64,000 bases of DNA from Fremontodendron californicum (taxonomy: Eukaryota > Streptophyta > Magnoliopsida > Malvales > Malvaceae). The stretch is taken from positions 17,536,501 through 17,600,500 of the forward strand of contig JAULJL010000011.1 of assembly GCA_030761205.1 (NCBI GenBank). Direction: 5' to 3'. A program made the translations under genes and the position numbers. Shown piece by piece: positions 1-10,400 of the stretch; positions within the stretch are counted from its first letter, which is position 1; each line of letters begins with the position of its first letter. The notes below the pieces were generated by a model. The model was not told the origin of the DNA. It saw nothing but the letters and a program-made list of their open reading frames with translations, and searched no databases.

Positions 1-1209
1 AGATTTATCAACCTCTATCCCTCTAGAAGAAATAACATGGCCCAAAACTATTCCTTGTTCTACCATAAAGTGACATTTTTCCCAATTCAAAACAAGGTTA
101 GTTTCCATGCATCTTTCAAGTACAAGTGTAAGGTTCTCTAGACATCTATCAAAAGAATCACCATAGACACTAAAATCATCCATAAACACTTCTATGATGT
201 TCTCTACATAATCTGAAAATATGCTAACCATACACCTTTGGAATGTAGCTGGTGCATTACAAAGACCAAATGGCATACGCCGGTATGCAAAAGTACCAAA
301 TGGACAAGTGAATGTTTTTTTCTCTTGGTCCTCCGGAGCAATGGCAATCTGATTATAACCTGAAAAACCATCAAGAAAACAATAATGAGAATGGCCAACT
401 AACCTTTCAAGCATTTGATCAATAAAAGGTAAAGGAAAGTGTTCTTTGCGAGTTGTGGAATTAAGTTTTCGATAATCAATACAAACTCGCCACCATGTTT
501 GAATCCTAGTAGGAACAAGTTCATTCTCATTATTTGTTACCACCGTTACACCTGATTTCTTTGGAACCACTTGGACCGGGCTCACCCATTTGCTATCCGA
601 GATAGGATAGATCACTCCAACATCTAGGAGCTTCAGTATCTCCTTTTTCACAACCTCCATCATAGGAGGGTTCAATCTTCTTTGTGCTTCTCTTGTTGGT
701 TTGGACGCCTCCTCTAACAAAATCCGGTGCATGCACATAGATGGGCTTATTCCCTTGATATCGGCAATTGTCCAACCAATTGCTGTTTTATGCTCTCTAA
801 GCACCCGGATAAGTCGCTCTTCTTGCAAAGGTGTGAGCTCTTTGGCAATGATGACCGGTAGTGTGTCCTTTTCACCTAAGAACACATATTTCAAGTGGTT
901 CGGTAGTGGTTTCAACTCTAAAGTTGGTGCTTGCAAAATGGAAGGTAGAAGTTTCTCATTAGATAAAGGCAAATCAATAAATGAAACATCAAACCTTGCA
1001 TCTTTAGGTGGCAGCGAGTGTAAAGATTCTAGTGCCCCTTCCACATGGTCACTCAAGGCTAGTTCCCCTTTAGCATTCCCCATTCCGAGATGTTTGCTAA
1101 GGACTATTTCCACACTATCTTCACCTTCTAGCTCATAAGCTTGCTGCACTAGTGAGTCAATTATATCAATATTAAAAACAGAAAGCACATCACTAGGATA
1201 TCTCATGGC
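1..1209 (-). pseudogene. Element D pol: reverse transcriptase, partial
   Basis: The frame is open from the codon after the protease stop (1210-1212) to the window edge, about 402 codons. It begins with the RT leader typical of Athila (ATLELKPLP-like, LKYVFLGE) and continues through the RT palm: a VCIDYRKLN block near 450-490, PFGLCNAPATF near 250-280, and the catalytic FMDDFSVY near 165-190. The two aspartates of the xxDD box are intact. The enzyme would copy element RNA into cDNA inside virus-like particles. The upstream TAG at 1210 replaces a sense codon in the normally continuous gag-pol frame, so the RT would only be made by readthrough. RNase H and integrase are outside the window. Confidence 0.88.
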
Positions 1210-1888
1210 CTAAAAAATGTTAAAGCGAATTATTTCACCATCAAATTCCATAGTTAAAGTGCCATCATGTACATCTATTTTAGTTTTTGCTGTTTTCAAG
1301 AATGGTCTCCCTAATAGAATAGGTGTGGGATTAGAAGACATCTCATCTTCCATCTCAATAACATAAAAGTCAGCGGAAAAAACCAATTCATTAACCTGTA
1401 CAAGAACGTCTTCTACAACTCCTCTTGGGTAAGTGTTAGAATGGTCAGCAAGTTGTATTATAACACCGGTTTCCTCTAATGGTCCTAGATTCAATGAAGC
1501 ATAAATTGAATATGGCATGACATTAATAGATGCCCCTAGATCTAGCATAGCACGCTCAAACCTGGTGTTGCCTATCTTACAAGGAATGGTAAACATACCT
1601 GGATCCTTGCATTTAGGTGGGAGTTTCTTTTGAAGAACAGCTGACACATTCTCCCCTACACTTACCTTTTCATTCCATTTCAACTTCCGTTTAGATGTGC
1701 ACAACTCTTTTAGGAACTTGGCATATCTTGGCACTTGCTTGATAGCATCTAGTAAAGGAATGTTCACCTCTACTTTCCGGAAGGTTTCCAAAATTTCCTT
1801 CTCTTGCTCCTCCTTCTTGGACTTTGCTAACCTGCTAGGAAAAGGTGGAGGAGTTATATAAGAAGGAAAGGATGGTTTAGGAATTACC
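1210..1888 (-). pseudogene. Element D pol: aspartic protease
   Basis: Minus-strand frame covering the linker to gag and the retropepsin-like protease. The linker motif VNIPLLDAIKQVPRYAKFL is the same block found before the protease of element H. The active-site triad appears as DLGAS (in the stretch FERAMLDLGASINVMPYS), followed by the flap region and the ILLGRPFL motif near 1300-1320, all typical of Athila proteases that process Gag-Pol. The frame is offset from upstream gag by an indel in a T run at about 1882-1889. It ends at a TAG (1210-1212) immediately before in-frame RT sequence, so it is broken at both ends. Confidence 0.85.
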
Positions 1889-3361
1889 TTTTTTTAGTGG
1901 CTCGTTGGGATGTGAAGAGGATGCCATGGTGTTGTTTTCCCCTTGAGCACTATCATTTTGTGGTGTCTCTAGCTGTTTCCCACTTCTTAAAGTTATAGCA
2001 TTGGCATTCTCTCTTGGATTCACTATGGTTTGGGAAGGTAATTTCCCAGAATCCCTTGCTTGCATTTGACTCATGGTTGTTGCCAATTGCCCAATTTGAG
2101 TCTCCAAATTTCGAATACTTGTCTTTGTTTCCTGTTGAAATTGAATTGTATTAGTAGAAAGAGCTTTAACAAGATCTTCAAGAGAAGTACCTGAATTTTG
2201 GGTGGGTGGCAGTTGTTGTCGGGTTTGGTATGGTTGTTGCACTCTTTGCTGAAAACCCGGTGGCCTGTTGTCAAATGGTGGAGAAATAGTTTGTGATTGG
2301 TTCCCTCCATAATTGATGTTTGGATGATCCCTCCATCCTGGATTGTAAGTGTTTGAGTAGGGATCATATTTCCTTGATTGGTTCTGAAATCCACCCATGG
2401 CATTCACATGTTCATTGGTGTCCTCTTGAAGTGTTGGACACATATCAGTTTGGTGCCCCATGTTTGAACATATGGCACAAGCCTTTATTTACTGTATATT
2501 ACCTACAGCCAATTGTTGAACAAGAGAAGTCAGTTTATCAAATTTTTGTTCAAGGGATGATATACTTACCTCATTAACTCTCTTGGGTTGTGGTGGTGGA
2601 TCTTGTCTCATTGAGAATTGTTGAGAATTGGCTGCCATGTTGGAGATTAGAGTTCTAGCAGCCCCGGGAGTCTTATCAACTAGAGCTCCCCCACTAGCGG
2701 CATCTATCATACTTCTCTCCATGGGCATGAGACCTTCATAGAAATATTGGATGAAAAGTTGTTCACTTATCTGATGGTGTGGACATGATGCACAAAGTTT
2801 CTTGAACCTCTCCCAATATTCATATAAGGACTCTCTATTGTATTGCCGAATCCCACATATCTCTTTTCTAATGTTGGCAGCCTTAGATGCTGGGAAATAC
2901 CTTTCCAAGAATGCTTTCTTCATATCATTCCATGTAGTGATGGTCCCGGATGGTAGATAGTAGAGCCATTCCTTTGCTGAATCAGCTAGAGAGAATGGGA
3001 AGGCTCTCAACTTAACTTGCTCTTCCGTGACTCCTGTTGGTCTCATGCTTGAGCAAACTACATGGAATTCCTTGAGGTGCTTATTTGGATCCTCTCCTGC
3101 AAAACCATGAAAAGTTGGGAGAAGATGAATCAAACCAGATTTTAATTCAAAAGCTACCTCAAGATTAGCATATTCAATGCATAATGGTTGTTGATCCAAG
3201 TCCGGAGCGGCTAGCTCCTTGAGAGTTCGGTTGTCAGCTGCTGCCATCTCTCCTTGCTCCTCTTGGATGTTTTGGATCAACTCCTCGATTGGTTGTTGGT
3301 GAGAAGTTATAAATTCTCGAATTCTCCTAAGTCTTAAGTCTTCTTCAGGAGCTTGGAACAT
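1889..3361 (-). pseudogene. Element D gag with CCHC knuckle, interrupted
   Basis: Retrotransposon Gag on the minus strand. The ATG at 3361 starts a 290-codon stretch with the retrotrans_gag core (HLKEFHVVCSSMRP, FPFSLADSAKEWLYYLP, FLERYFPASKAANIRKEI, YWERFKKLCASCPHHQIS). A TAA at 2489-2491 then interrupts the frame. The same frame continues directly into a zinc knuckle CAICSNMGHQTDMC (CX2CX4HX4C) and a Gln/Asn-rich tail to about 1889, where a frameshift separates it from protease. Gag forms the virus-like particle and binds element RNA. The intact knuckle and single point stop suggest decay after a relatively recent insertion rather than a structural deletion. Confidence 0.87.
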
Positions 3362-3457
3362 TCACTAATAAAAAAAAATAAAAAAAAATAATAAGAAAGT
3401 AAATAATTAGAACTGAAAATATGAATAAACCAATAAACTAATAAACTAAAGAAAGCA

Positions 3458-3476
3458 ATCCCCGGCAACGGCGCCA
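3458..3476 (-). promoter_or_regulatory. Primer binding site, tRNA-Asp, element D
   Basis: The minus strand reads TGGCGCCGTTGCCGGGGAT, complementary to the 3' end of plant tRNA-Asp(GTC) including CCA. It lies 6 bases inside the LTR end (3483) and primes minus-strand cDNA synthesis. The plus-strand CCGGCAACGGCGCCA here should not be mistaken for a tRNA gene. The stretch 3362-3457 between primer site and gag ATG is A-rich and otherwise featureless. Confidence 0.9.
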
Positions 3477-3482
3477 AAAACT

Positions 3483-5299
3483 TGATGCACCCAAAAGAGT
3501 GTATCTTATTTAACCTTGCACTTGAAAAGAATCAATTGTAAAATATAGTGATTAGCAAGGGTCGAGTCCTCAGGGATTGGGTTTTAGTTTATAAGTTAAT
3601 AGTTTAAAACTTAAAAACAAGTAAACAAAAGTAAAGGGGATTTTGAAATCAGATTTAAGCTAAAGTTAACAATAAGAATGAGAAAACAAGTAATTAAGAA
3701 GAATCAAATATGAAAAATATGGTTAAGGTTTCATTCTCCACCACTAGACATCATTAAGAATTAATTTCATATCTATCAACATTAATTAGCTATCAAAGTT
3801 AACAACTGTAGATAACAACAAGCTCTGTTACCCCAATCTTTCCTTAGTTCGTCGTTAAATAGAACAAGCTCTCTATTTAATCTCTAACTATCAAACAACC
3901 TAGAATAAGCTCTCTAAGTTCAATTTAATAGCAGCTTTATGATGAGAAAGATAGGTTGATCTAAGCAACAAACACATAAGCTCGGATTGTTCAACTTAGG
4001 TTATGTTCCACTTTGCAATTATTGAAAACTTGACCATAATCATTAATCACAAATTGCTACTTATGAATAGGAAATCGAAACAATTACACGGATCAAGACT
4101 CCTAAACTAGCATTAGACAATTATCAAGATTTATCTAGTTGGCCACCTAAACAAATCAAAACATCATCATGAACAATTTTAATAGAAGAACATAATCAAC
4201 TTTGATAGAAAACAATGATAGATAGATTCTGAAAATTAATTACATAACATGTCTAGGGCTTTGAAATCACCCTTAACCAAATAAAAGTTTAGCCTAGCAT
4301 AGGCATTGTAAACATAAACATAAAATTAAAAAGAATCTAAGAAGAAAATAAAAGAAAGAAAGAAAGAAGAAGAAGAAGAATATTAATTATCCAGCCTCTT
4401 GCTCTCTCAAAAACAAAGAAACAAAGAAGAAATTAGAATTTGATGCTTGGGGAAGTGTCAATTTCGTATGCCCCCTTGGTCTCTATTTATAGGCAATAGC
4501 TAGGGCATCAAACAAGTGAATTTCAGCTCTCTCCCTTCAATAAATGCTGACTTGTGGCTAAAGTTAAGGAAAAGTGGCTGACTTTTGTGTTTTAAGGAAA
4601 GAAATAAGCCTTGGCAGCCAAGTTTGAATAAAGTAGGAAAGTTTTAGTCAAAGCACTATTTAATGAAGAGAGATTATATTCTTGCAGCCAAAGTAAGTGT
4701 AAGGAAGGAAAGTCTTGGCTGATTAATTCTCCTACTTTGACTAGGATTAGCTTTAAGGAAAGATACTTGCAATTAATGCAATTAATGCAAGTTGACAGCC
4801 ACTAATCCTTCTTTGGCAAGGATAAACTTAAATGTCAACTAGGGTATTAAGAAAAAGTTGTCATTTACGGCTAGGGTTTTTTTCTGCCACTAGGGTTTTT
4901 AGGGAGATATTCCAATGCCGATTTAGATGACTATTTCTTATCCGATTTAGGCCCATGACCAGCCGTTGGAAAGGTAATCAAGTGATCTTCAAAAGTCAAG
5001 AAGGAAGTTTCCACGAATAAAGAGTCTAACATCATGTTTTCTTAGCAACAAGCTCCGGAGTTCAAATCTGTCTTCTTGCTTTGCACCAAGAATTTGATCT
5101 TTTTGACTCCCAACTCTTTTTCCATCTTGTGATTGTGATTTTGTAAGCTCTTTAACATCCTAATTGACATGTTTTGACTTCATCTCCTCCAAAATACCTA
5201 CAAAGCATAAAAACCTAGTAAAATGTCAAGGAAGTAAGAATCAAAGCACAAAGTATAAAGAAATTAAATCGGAAAATGTATGAAATTAAGCACTTATCA
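3483..5299 (-). repeat. 5' LTR of Athila-like element D
   Basis: An 1817 bp LTR, read on the minus strand from TGATAAGTGC (5299) to the ATCA end (3483). It ends next to the tRNA-Asp primer site. The 3' end of the LTR contains the GGGTCGAGTCCTCAGGGATT-type block seen near the LTR ends of many Tat/Athila elements. An AT-rich body, a purine-rich GAAGAAGAAG stretch (about 4340-4380) and no coding potential are otherwise seen. The matching 3' LTR is outside the window. Confidence 0.85.
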
Positions 5300-5593
5300 C
5301 ATTTTCATGATTTTGTCCACAATTTCATTAGGGTTGCAGCCTTTGTGACATTGACAAGTGCAAGATCCAGCAAGGATTGTATGTTCTGGACCTGATGGTT
5401 TTGGTTTATCCGAAGATGATGAAGAGTCCTGAGAAAGTTTCCTCTTACCCTTACCCATATCCTCAAACATTTTCTTCAATTTGGTGAGCTGTTCCTTCAC
5501 CTCCGGGATCTCATGTCTAAATTTCTCTTGATTTCGTTCCAAAGCACTCAATCGTTCCTCCGATTCTTCCCTCATATCTCTAACCCCTTTCAT
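5300..5593 (-). pseudogene. Ogre-like C ORF start, coiled-coil, truncated
   Basis: About 98 codons starting with MKGVRDMREESEERL, a charged heptad-like coiled coil (residues about 1-50), then a Ser/Lys-rich linker and a cysteine-containing end CTCQCHKGC. The stop codon is the TGA at the very start of the element D LTR, so the ORF has been cut off by that insertion. By position, after the primer site and leader, it is the N-terminus of either the Ogre ORF1 or gag; coiled coils of this kind precede gag in Tat-lineage elements. No enzymatic domain is visible and exact identity is uncertain. Confidence 0.5.
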
Positions 5594-5699
5594 GCAAATG
5601 AAGATGTCATGAGATTAAGAATACAATTATAAAGGTACATGCTCTATTCTTATGTGCATGAAAATACTGATGATTAATGCATGAACATATACTGAGAAA

Positions 5700-6240
5700 T
5701 TATGATGACTATGTATGCCATGAATGCAATCTAATGCCAACATGATGCATTTAAAAGAATGAATAAATTGATGCATAGATATATACAAATAATGACCATA
5801 CATGTCATAAACATATTCTAAAATGAATGACTATGCATGCTATGACTGTAACATGATGTCCATATGATACATGTAAAGAATTCATAAATTTACACAAGGA
5901 TATAAACAAAAGAAAGACCATGTATATCACAAATGTATTCTATAATGAATGACCATACATGTTAAGACTGTAACATGATGTCCATATGATACATGTAAAG
6001 AATAAATGAATTTACACAAGGATATAAACAAAGAAAGACCATGTATATCACAAGTATATTCTACAATGAATGACCATACATGTTAAGACTGTAACATGAT
6101 GTCCATATGATACATGTAAAGATAAATGAATTTACACAAGGATATAAACAAAGAAAGACCATGTACATCACAAATGTATTCTATAATGAATAACCATGCA
6201 TGTTAGGACTGTAACATGTAAGGAATAAATGAATTAACAC
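5700..6240 (-). repeat. About 121 bp imperfect tandem repeat in Ogre C leader
   Basis: The phrase CATGATGTCCATATGATACA recurs at 5852, 5974 and 6095 (spacing 122 and 121), each followed by similar ATTTACACAAGGATATAAAC and AATGAATGACCATACATG blocks. A more diverged copy precedes them from about 5700 and a shortened one follows to about 6240, so there are four to five copies. Tandem repeats in noncoding parts of Ogre/Tat elements are known to seed satellites. Confidence 0.85.
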
Positions 6241-7429
6241 AAAGGTATATACAAAGGAATCAATGATTACACGAAATTGGTAGGACCTAAATCTTGATTA
6301 TTCAAAAATCTCATTATGCAAGATTTGCCTCCAAATTTAATCTATGAGTTTTTTTGAAACATGTTTTCTTTATGAAAAACGAAACATATTATTTTCAAAA
6401 GAATTTTCGGGTGGTGGATCATACTATGGTACAATATGCAAATATTCATGTAACACTATGATTTATGAAATCATCAAATGAAATTATTACCATCCGTTTA
6501 TTGCAAAGAATGAGATAAAAAATACAACCATGAATGTACATGCTGTTTTCAGATATGCATGAAATGTGCAACAACAAAAAAATTAAAATTTATATTTTCA
6601 ATTTCAAAAACTTGATGAAAATTTGCCCTAACAATATCAACTCACTTAGGCATCATGATGCCTTTGAGGCGGATTATCATACTTATTACGGGCGATGTAC
6701 ATTCATCGTTGCCCGATTTTCAAAAATAAACTTATTCAGAAAGTGAAAAAAAAGGTAAAAGGATTGGAAATATTCCTCCACCTGTTTTTAATTTCGGGAT
6801 ATCTAATCCAAAATCTGGCATGGCTTCGTCTAGGTTTACTATATGAAAGTGAATCAGTTCTAAAAGCCCCAAATTGTTCCTCACTATCGCCGGTGAAGGC
6901 TAGTAAGGCACCCCGATAAAAGTGGGTTCAATTCATTAGAGTCTATTTCCCTAGCCCATGCGGATTGTTAATCAAGAAGGCTTAGGTAATTTATTACTCC
7001 GGAAGTGTTTCGCTAGCCCATGCGAATTGTTAATCATGAAGGCTTAGTTACTCTGCTCAGACCTAAAAGGACGAAACCCGGGAATAGGGCTCATGATATG
7101 CAAATGCACATGTGGTGTGTGTGGAGGCACAACAAATCTTTCACCACCTATTCTACAAATCTTATTCTAAATGCTCTAGCAATTTATTAAAAGAATATTC
7201 AAGAATAGTTCAACGCATTAACCAACAAGCAATTATAATATACAACCTTAAATAACTAGAGAACAATAATAAAATGCATGCACATGAGTATGGACATATT
7301 TAAAAACATTTAATTATTTTCAAAATTCTCCATATTTAAAAAATGTGGGAATTAAAAATAAATACCAATTAAACCAACAAAACCAAGACTTTGATAACAC
7401 ACGACTAATTCTAGGCCTGACTCTCTAAT
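6241..7429 (-). other. Ogre C untranslated leader
   Basis: No ORF with coding character. It contains a repeated block (CTAGCCCATGCGGATTGTTAATCA at about 6952-6976 and a close copy at about 7014-7038), and its reverse complement matches the leader of the plus-strand Ogre-like element at 63750-63850 and the leader of Ogre A at about 25550-25640. This identifies it as conserved family leader sequence. Confidence 0.7.
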
Positions 7430-7448
7430 ATCCCCAGTGGAGTCACCA
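7430..7448 (-). promoter_or_regulatory. Primer binding site, tRNA-Arg type, element C
   Basis: The minus strand reads TGGTGACTCCACTGGGGAT, two changes within the core from TGGCGACTCCGCTGGGGAC found intact at 63346. That sequence is complementary to the 3' end of a plant tRNA-Arg and is characteristic of Ogre elements. The LTR end is three bases away. Confidence 0.8.
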
Positions 7449-7451
7449 AGC

Positions 7452-10400
7452 TGTCGTAACCTAAAAAATAACAACAAGTCTCATCGCAAGACTTTATTAT
7501 TCATTAAGCGTGACATTGAAAAACCGAGTAAAAGTCGACTTAATTCCTCTTTAAAAATGAAGGTTTTGAAAACGACCTCGAAAAAAGACATGGAGTCGCT
7601 ATTAAAACCGGTTTTATAAAACATTTTAAAATTAATTAAAACATTTTTAAAAACAATTTCAAGTCTGCGTTATAAACAAGAGAAAATCGAAGAATCGGAT
7701 TTGGGACTCGGTTACGCGCGGGGAAGGATTAGCACCCCCACAATGCCCGTATAAAACGGTACCTTATTAATCGTATGTTATCTCAAGTCTGGTAAAAACA
7801 GTCGGTTTTAAATTTGGTATTTTAAATTAATTCCCAATTTAAAGAAAAATAATTTCATTTTTTAATTGAAAGTGATCCGGAATTTATTAATTTAAAATTT
7901 TTCTATATTCCCCAACAAACGTGGCAAAATATAGAATTTTTTATTAACTTGGAAAATTTTCCGAATCATTATCATTTTAAAGAAAATATTCTGTTATTAA
8001 TGATAATTGATGATATCCTCCCCAGCAAACCCGACAGAGAACTCATGAATTATTTTAACTCGGGAATATCTTTGTTTTATTGAAAATCATTATCATTTTC
8101 AAAACATTTTAAAAAAATGAATGTGAACATGTATGACATAAATAAAATGACATAGCAAAGTCTAGATAATATGATGCAACCTAAATGATATGATATAATT
8201 TAAATGGCATAGTATATTCTAGATGAAATGAAAAATCGTAGGTATCATGGTATATTCTAAGTGAAAAGAAATATCCTAAATGAAATAATATATTCTATAT
8301 GAAATGAAATGACCTAGGTAACATGATATATTCTAAATGAAATAAAATGATTTAAATGACATGGCAATTTTAAATGATATGACATATTTTAAATGACATG
8401 CACATTCTAAATAATATAACCTAAATGACATGGAATATGATCTAAGTGACATGAAATGACATGAAACATAATATAATGCTATCATGGAATATGCATGAAA
8501 ATAAAATAATAAATGCATGAACATAGTATATGCTAAGTAATGTGACAGCAATAAATAACTAAAATAAAAAGCATAGGATAGCATGAAATATTCAAAACCA
8601 TATGGAAAACAATATAACATCATAAAATGTAAATCAAAATAATAATAATACCATGGAAAATATCATAGAAGGAATCACATATTAAATAAAGTGCATGAAC
8701 ATGGAGAATTCAATGCACGAAAATGTATTTTTTTTCCTTTAAATAAGGAAATCCGTATATCTATCTGGCTACCTTAGGAAAATATGTCAAATTAAATTTT
8801 ATAAAAAAAACTTTGTATTTTTTGAAAACAATTTTGAAGAAAAACTTGAATGAAGATTAAAACCCTAACCAAGCCCTTTAAAAATGGCTCTAATTTTCTA
8901 AGTTTAAAATCCTAGACTTGACCACCCTTAACCTGAGATTTATAAAATCATTTTTAAAGTTTAAAAAGACTTAGAAACTATCCTAAGACAGTAGCTAAAG
9001 CTTATAAACAACCCCCTCTAAATGCCTTAGCCAAATTCAACAATTGTTTTTCTTTCGAATTCAAATCTGCCTCTACTGTCCCATTTTGATACACGATTTT
9101 TTAACCTATTTTTAAAGACTGAAAAAAATATAAAAACAATACTGGAGACTCAGAACATGTAAAACTACACTAGAAAAAATTTGCTTAATTTTATGATTAA
9201 ATATTACTTCCCCGAAAAATTGGAAAAGTTCGAGTACTGGATGAAAAACTGTTTTGCCAAAACACATTTTTTGCCTTTGGTAAAATCATTTAAAAATCAA
9301 AGTAAAATTGTTGGAGACTCTCCTAAAGACCCATAAATAGTAGCTAACACTTTTAAAAAGTTATACAAAAATTGGCTAAGTGAAAAAATCACAAAGATAG
9401 AATAATCAATTTGACAACCCTTTAATTTTCCACAAGTATGCTCAAGTGAGCATGACTTTGAGCCATTGATTTGCCTAAGTCATAAATCATGTGGAATGAC
9501 ATGAAATGCATGATCATACAGCAAATTGAATGCATGAAATGCACGATTTAAATCCTAAGTGATAAGGGAAATGCATGGCATAGAGAGATGGCCTAGACCT
9601 ATAAAATGAACTTGCATGGCATTTAATGCAACCTAGGTCTAGAATGCATGAGATGCTTGATAATGCAAATGTGACATAGACCTAATGTATTATGAATATG
9701 CATGACAATACTAATGTGACCTAGGACCTAAATAGCATAGAAATGCATGGCAATACCAATATGATCTAAGGCCTAATATGCATGGCAATACAAAGATGGC
9801 CTAGACCTAGAATGTTATGAGAATGCATGCGAATGTCATGAACATATAATGATCAATAAACCTAATACTAATGCATGAACAAACAGCAACTAATACACAA
9901 TCTCAAGGCATAATAATGCAAAGCATGGTACCTAAACAAAATGCAAATGCACACACAAGGCAAGGAACACATGCAAAGGCTGAATGGCCACTAAATGATC
10001 TAATGCAATCCTATCTAGCCAATAACACAAACAACATGGAAAACCAAATCAAAATACGCAATGTTATGACATGAAATGCAAACCTATCAACTAAACAAAA
10101 TGAAAATACACACTCAAAGTAAAAAAGGTCATGTTGGCCGAATGGTCCTCAAATTATATGGTATAATCCTAGCTAGCAAATAACACAAACACATGGTAGC
10201 AAACATGATAATAATGCAAACATAATGACAAATATATCTCATGAACATATCAATGACAATATAACAAACACATGGCATGATCTAAATATGTAAACATAAA
10301 TGGAAACATACTAAGCAAGTTAACACATAAAAAAAATGCAAACATGGTAATTTCTACATAGCATGGTATGGTCCTAAGCCTAAATAAGGATGGCATTTTC

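Larger units (their letters stand above)
1..5299 (-). mobile_element. Athila-like Ty3/gypsy element D, 5' half
   Basis: Read on the minus strand this is LTR (5299-3483), tRNA-Asp primer site, gag, protease and the start of reverse transcriptase, running off the left edge of the window. The LTR begins TGATAAGTGC and ends with ATCA, giving the TGAT/ATCA termini shared with element H, and the 6-base gap between LTR and primer site is also the same as in H. The element sits inside the first ORF of an Ogre-like element. Its expected 5 bp target duplication on this side is CATTT (5300-5304); the partner copy lies outside the window. The coding region carries two in-frame stops and one frameshift, so this copy is not autonomous although the RT frame is clean. 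Confidence 0.9.

Noticed and set aside
701..1138. 145-codon plus-strand ORF
   Set aside because: Antisense to the open RT lead-in of element D.
3458..3476. tRNA-Asp 3' end sequence as a possible tRNA gene
   Set aside because: Only the acceptor end is present, on the strand and at the spot expected for a primer binding site.
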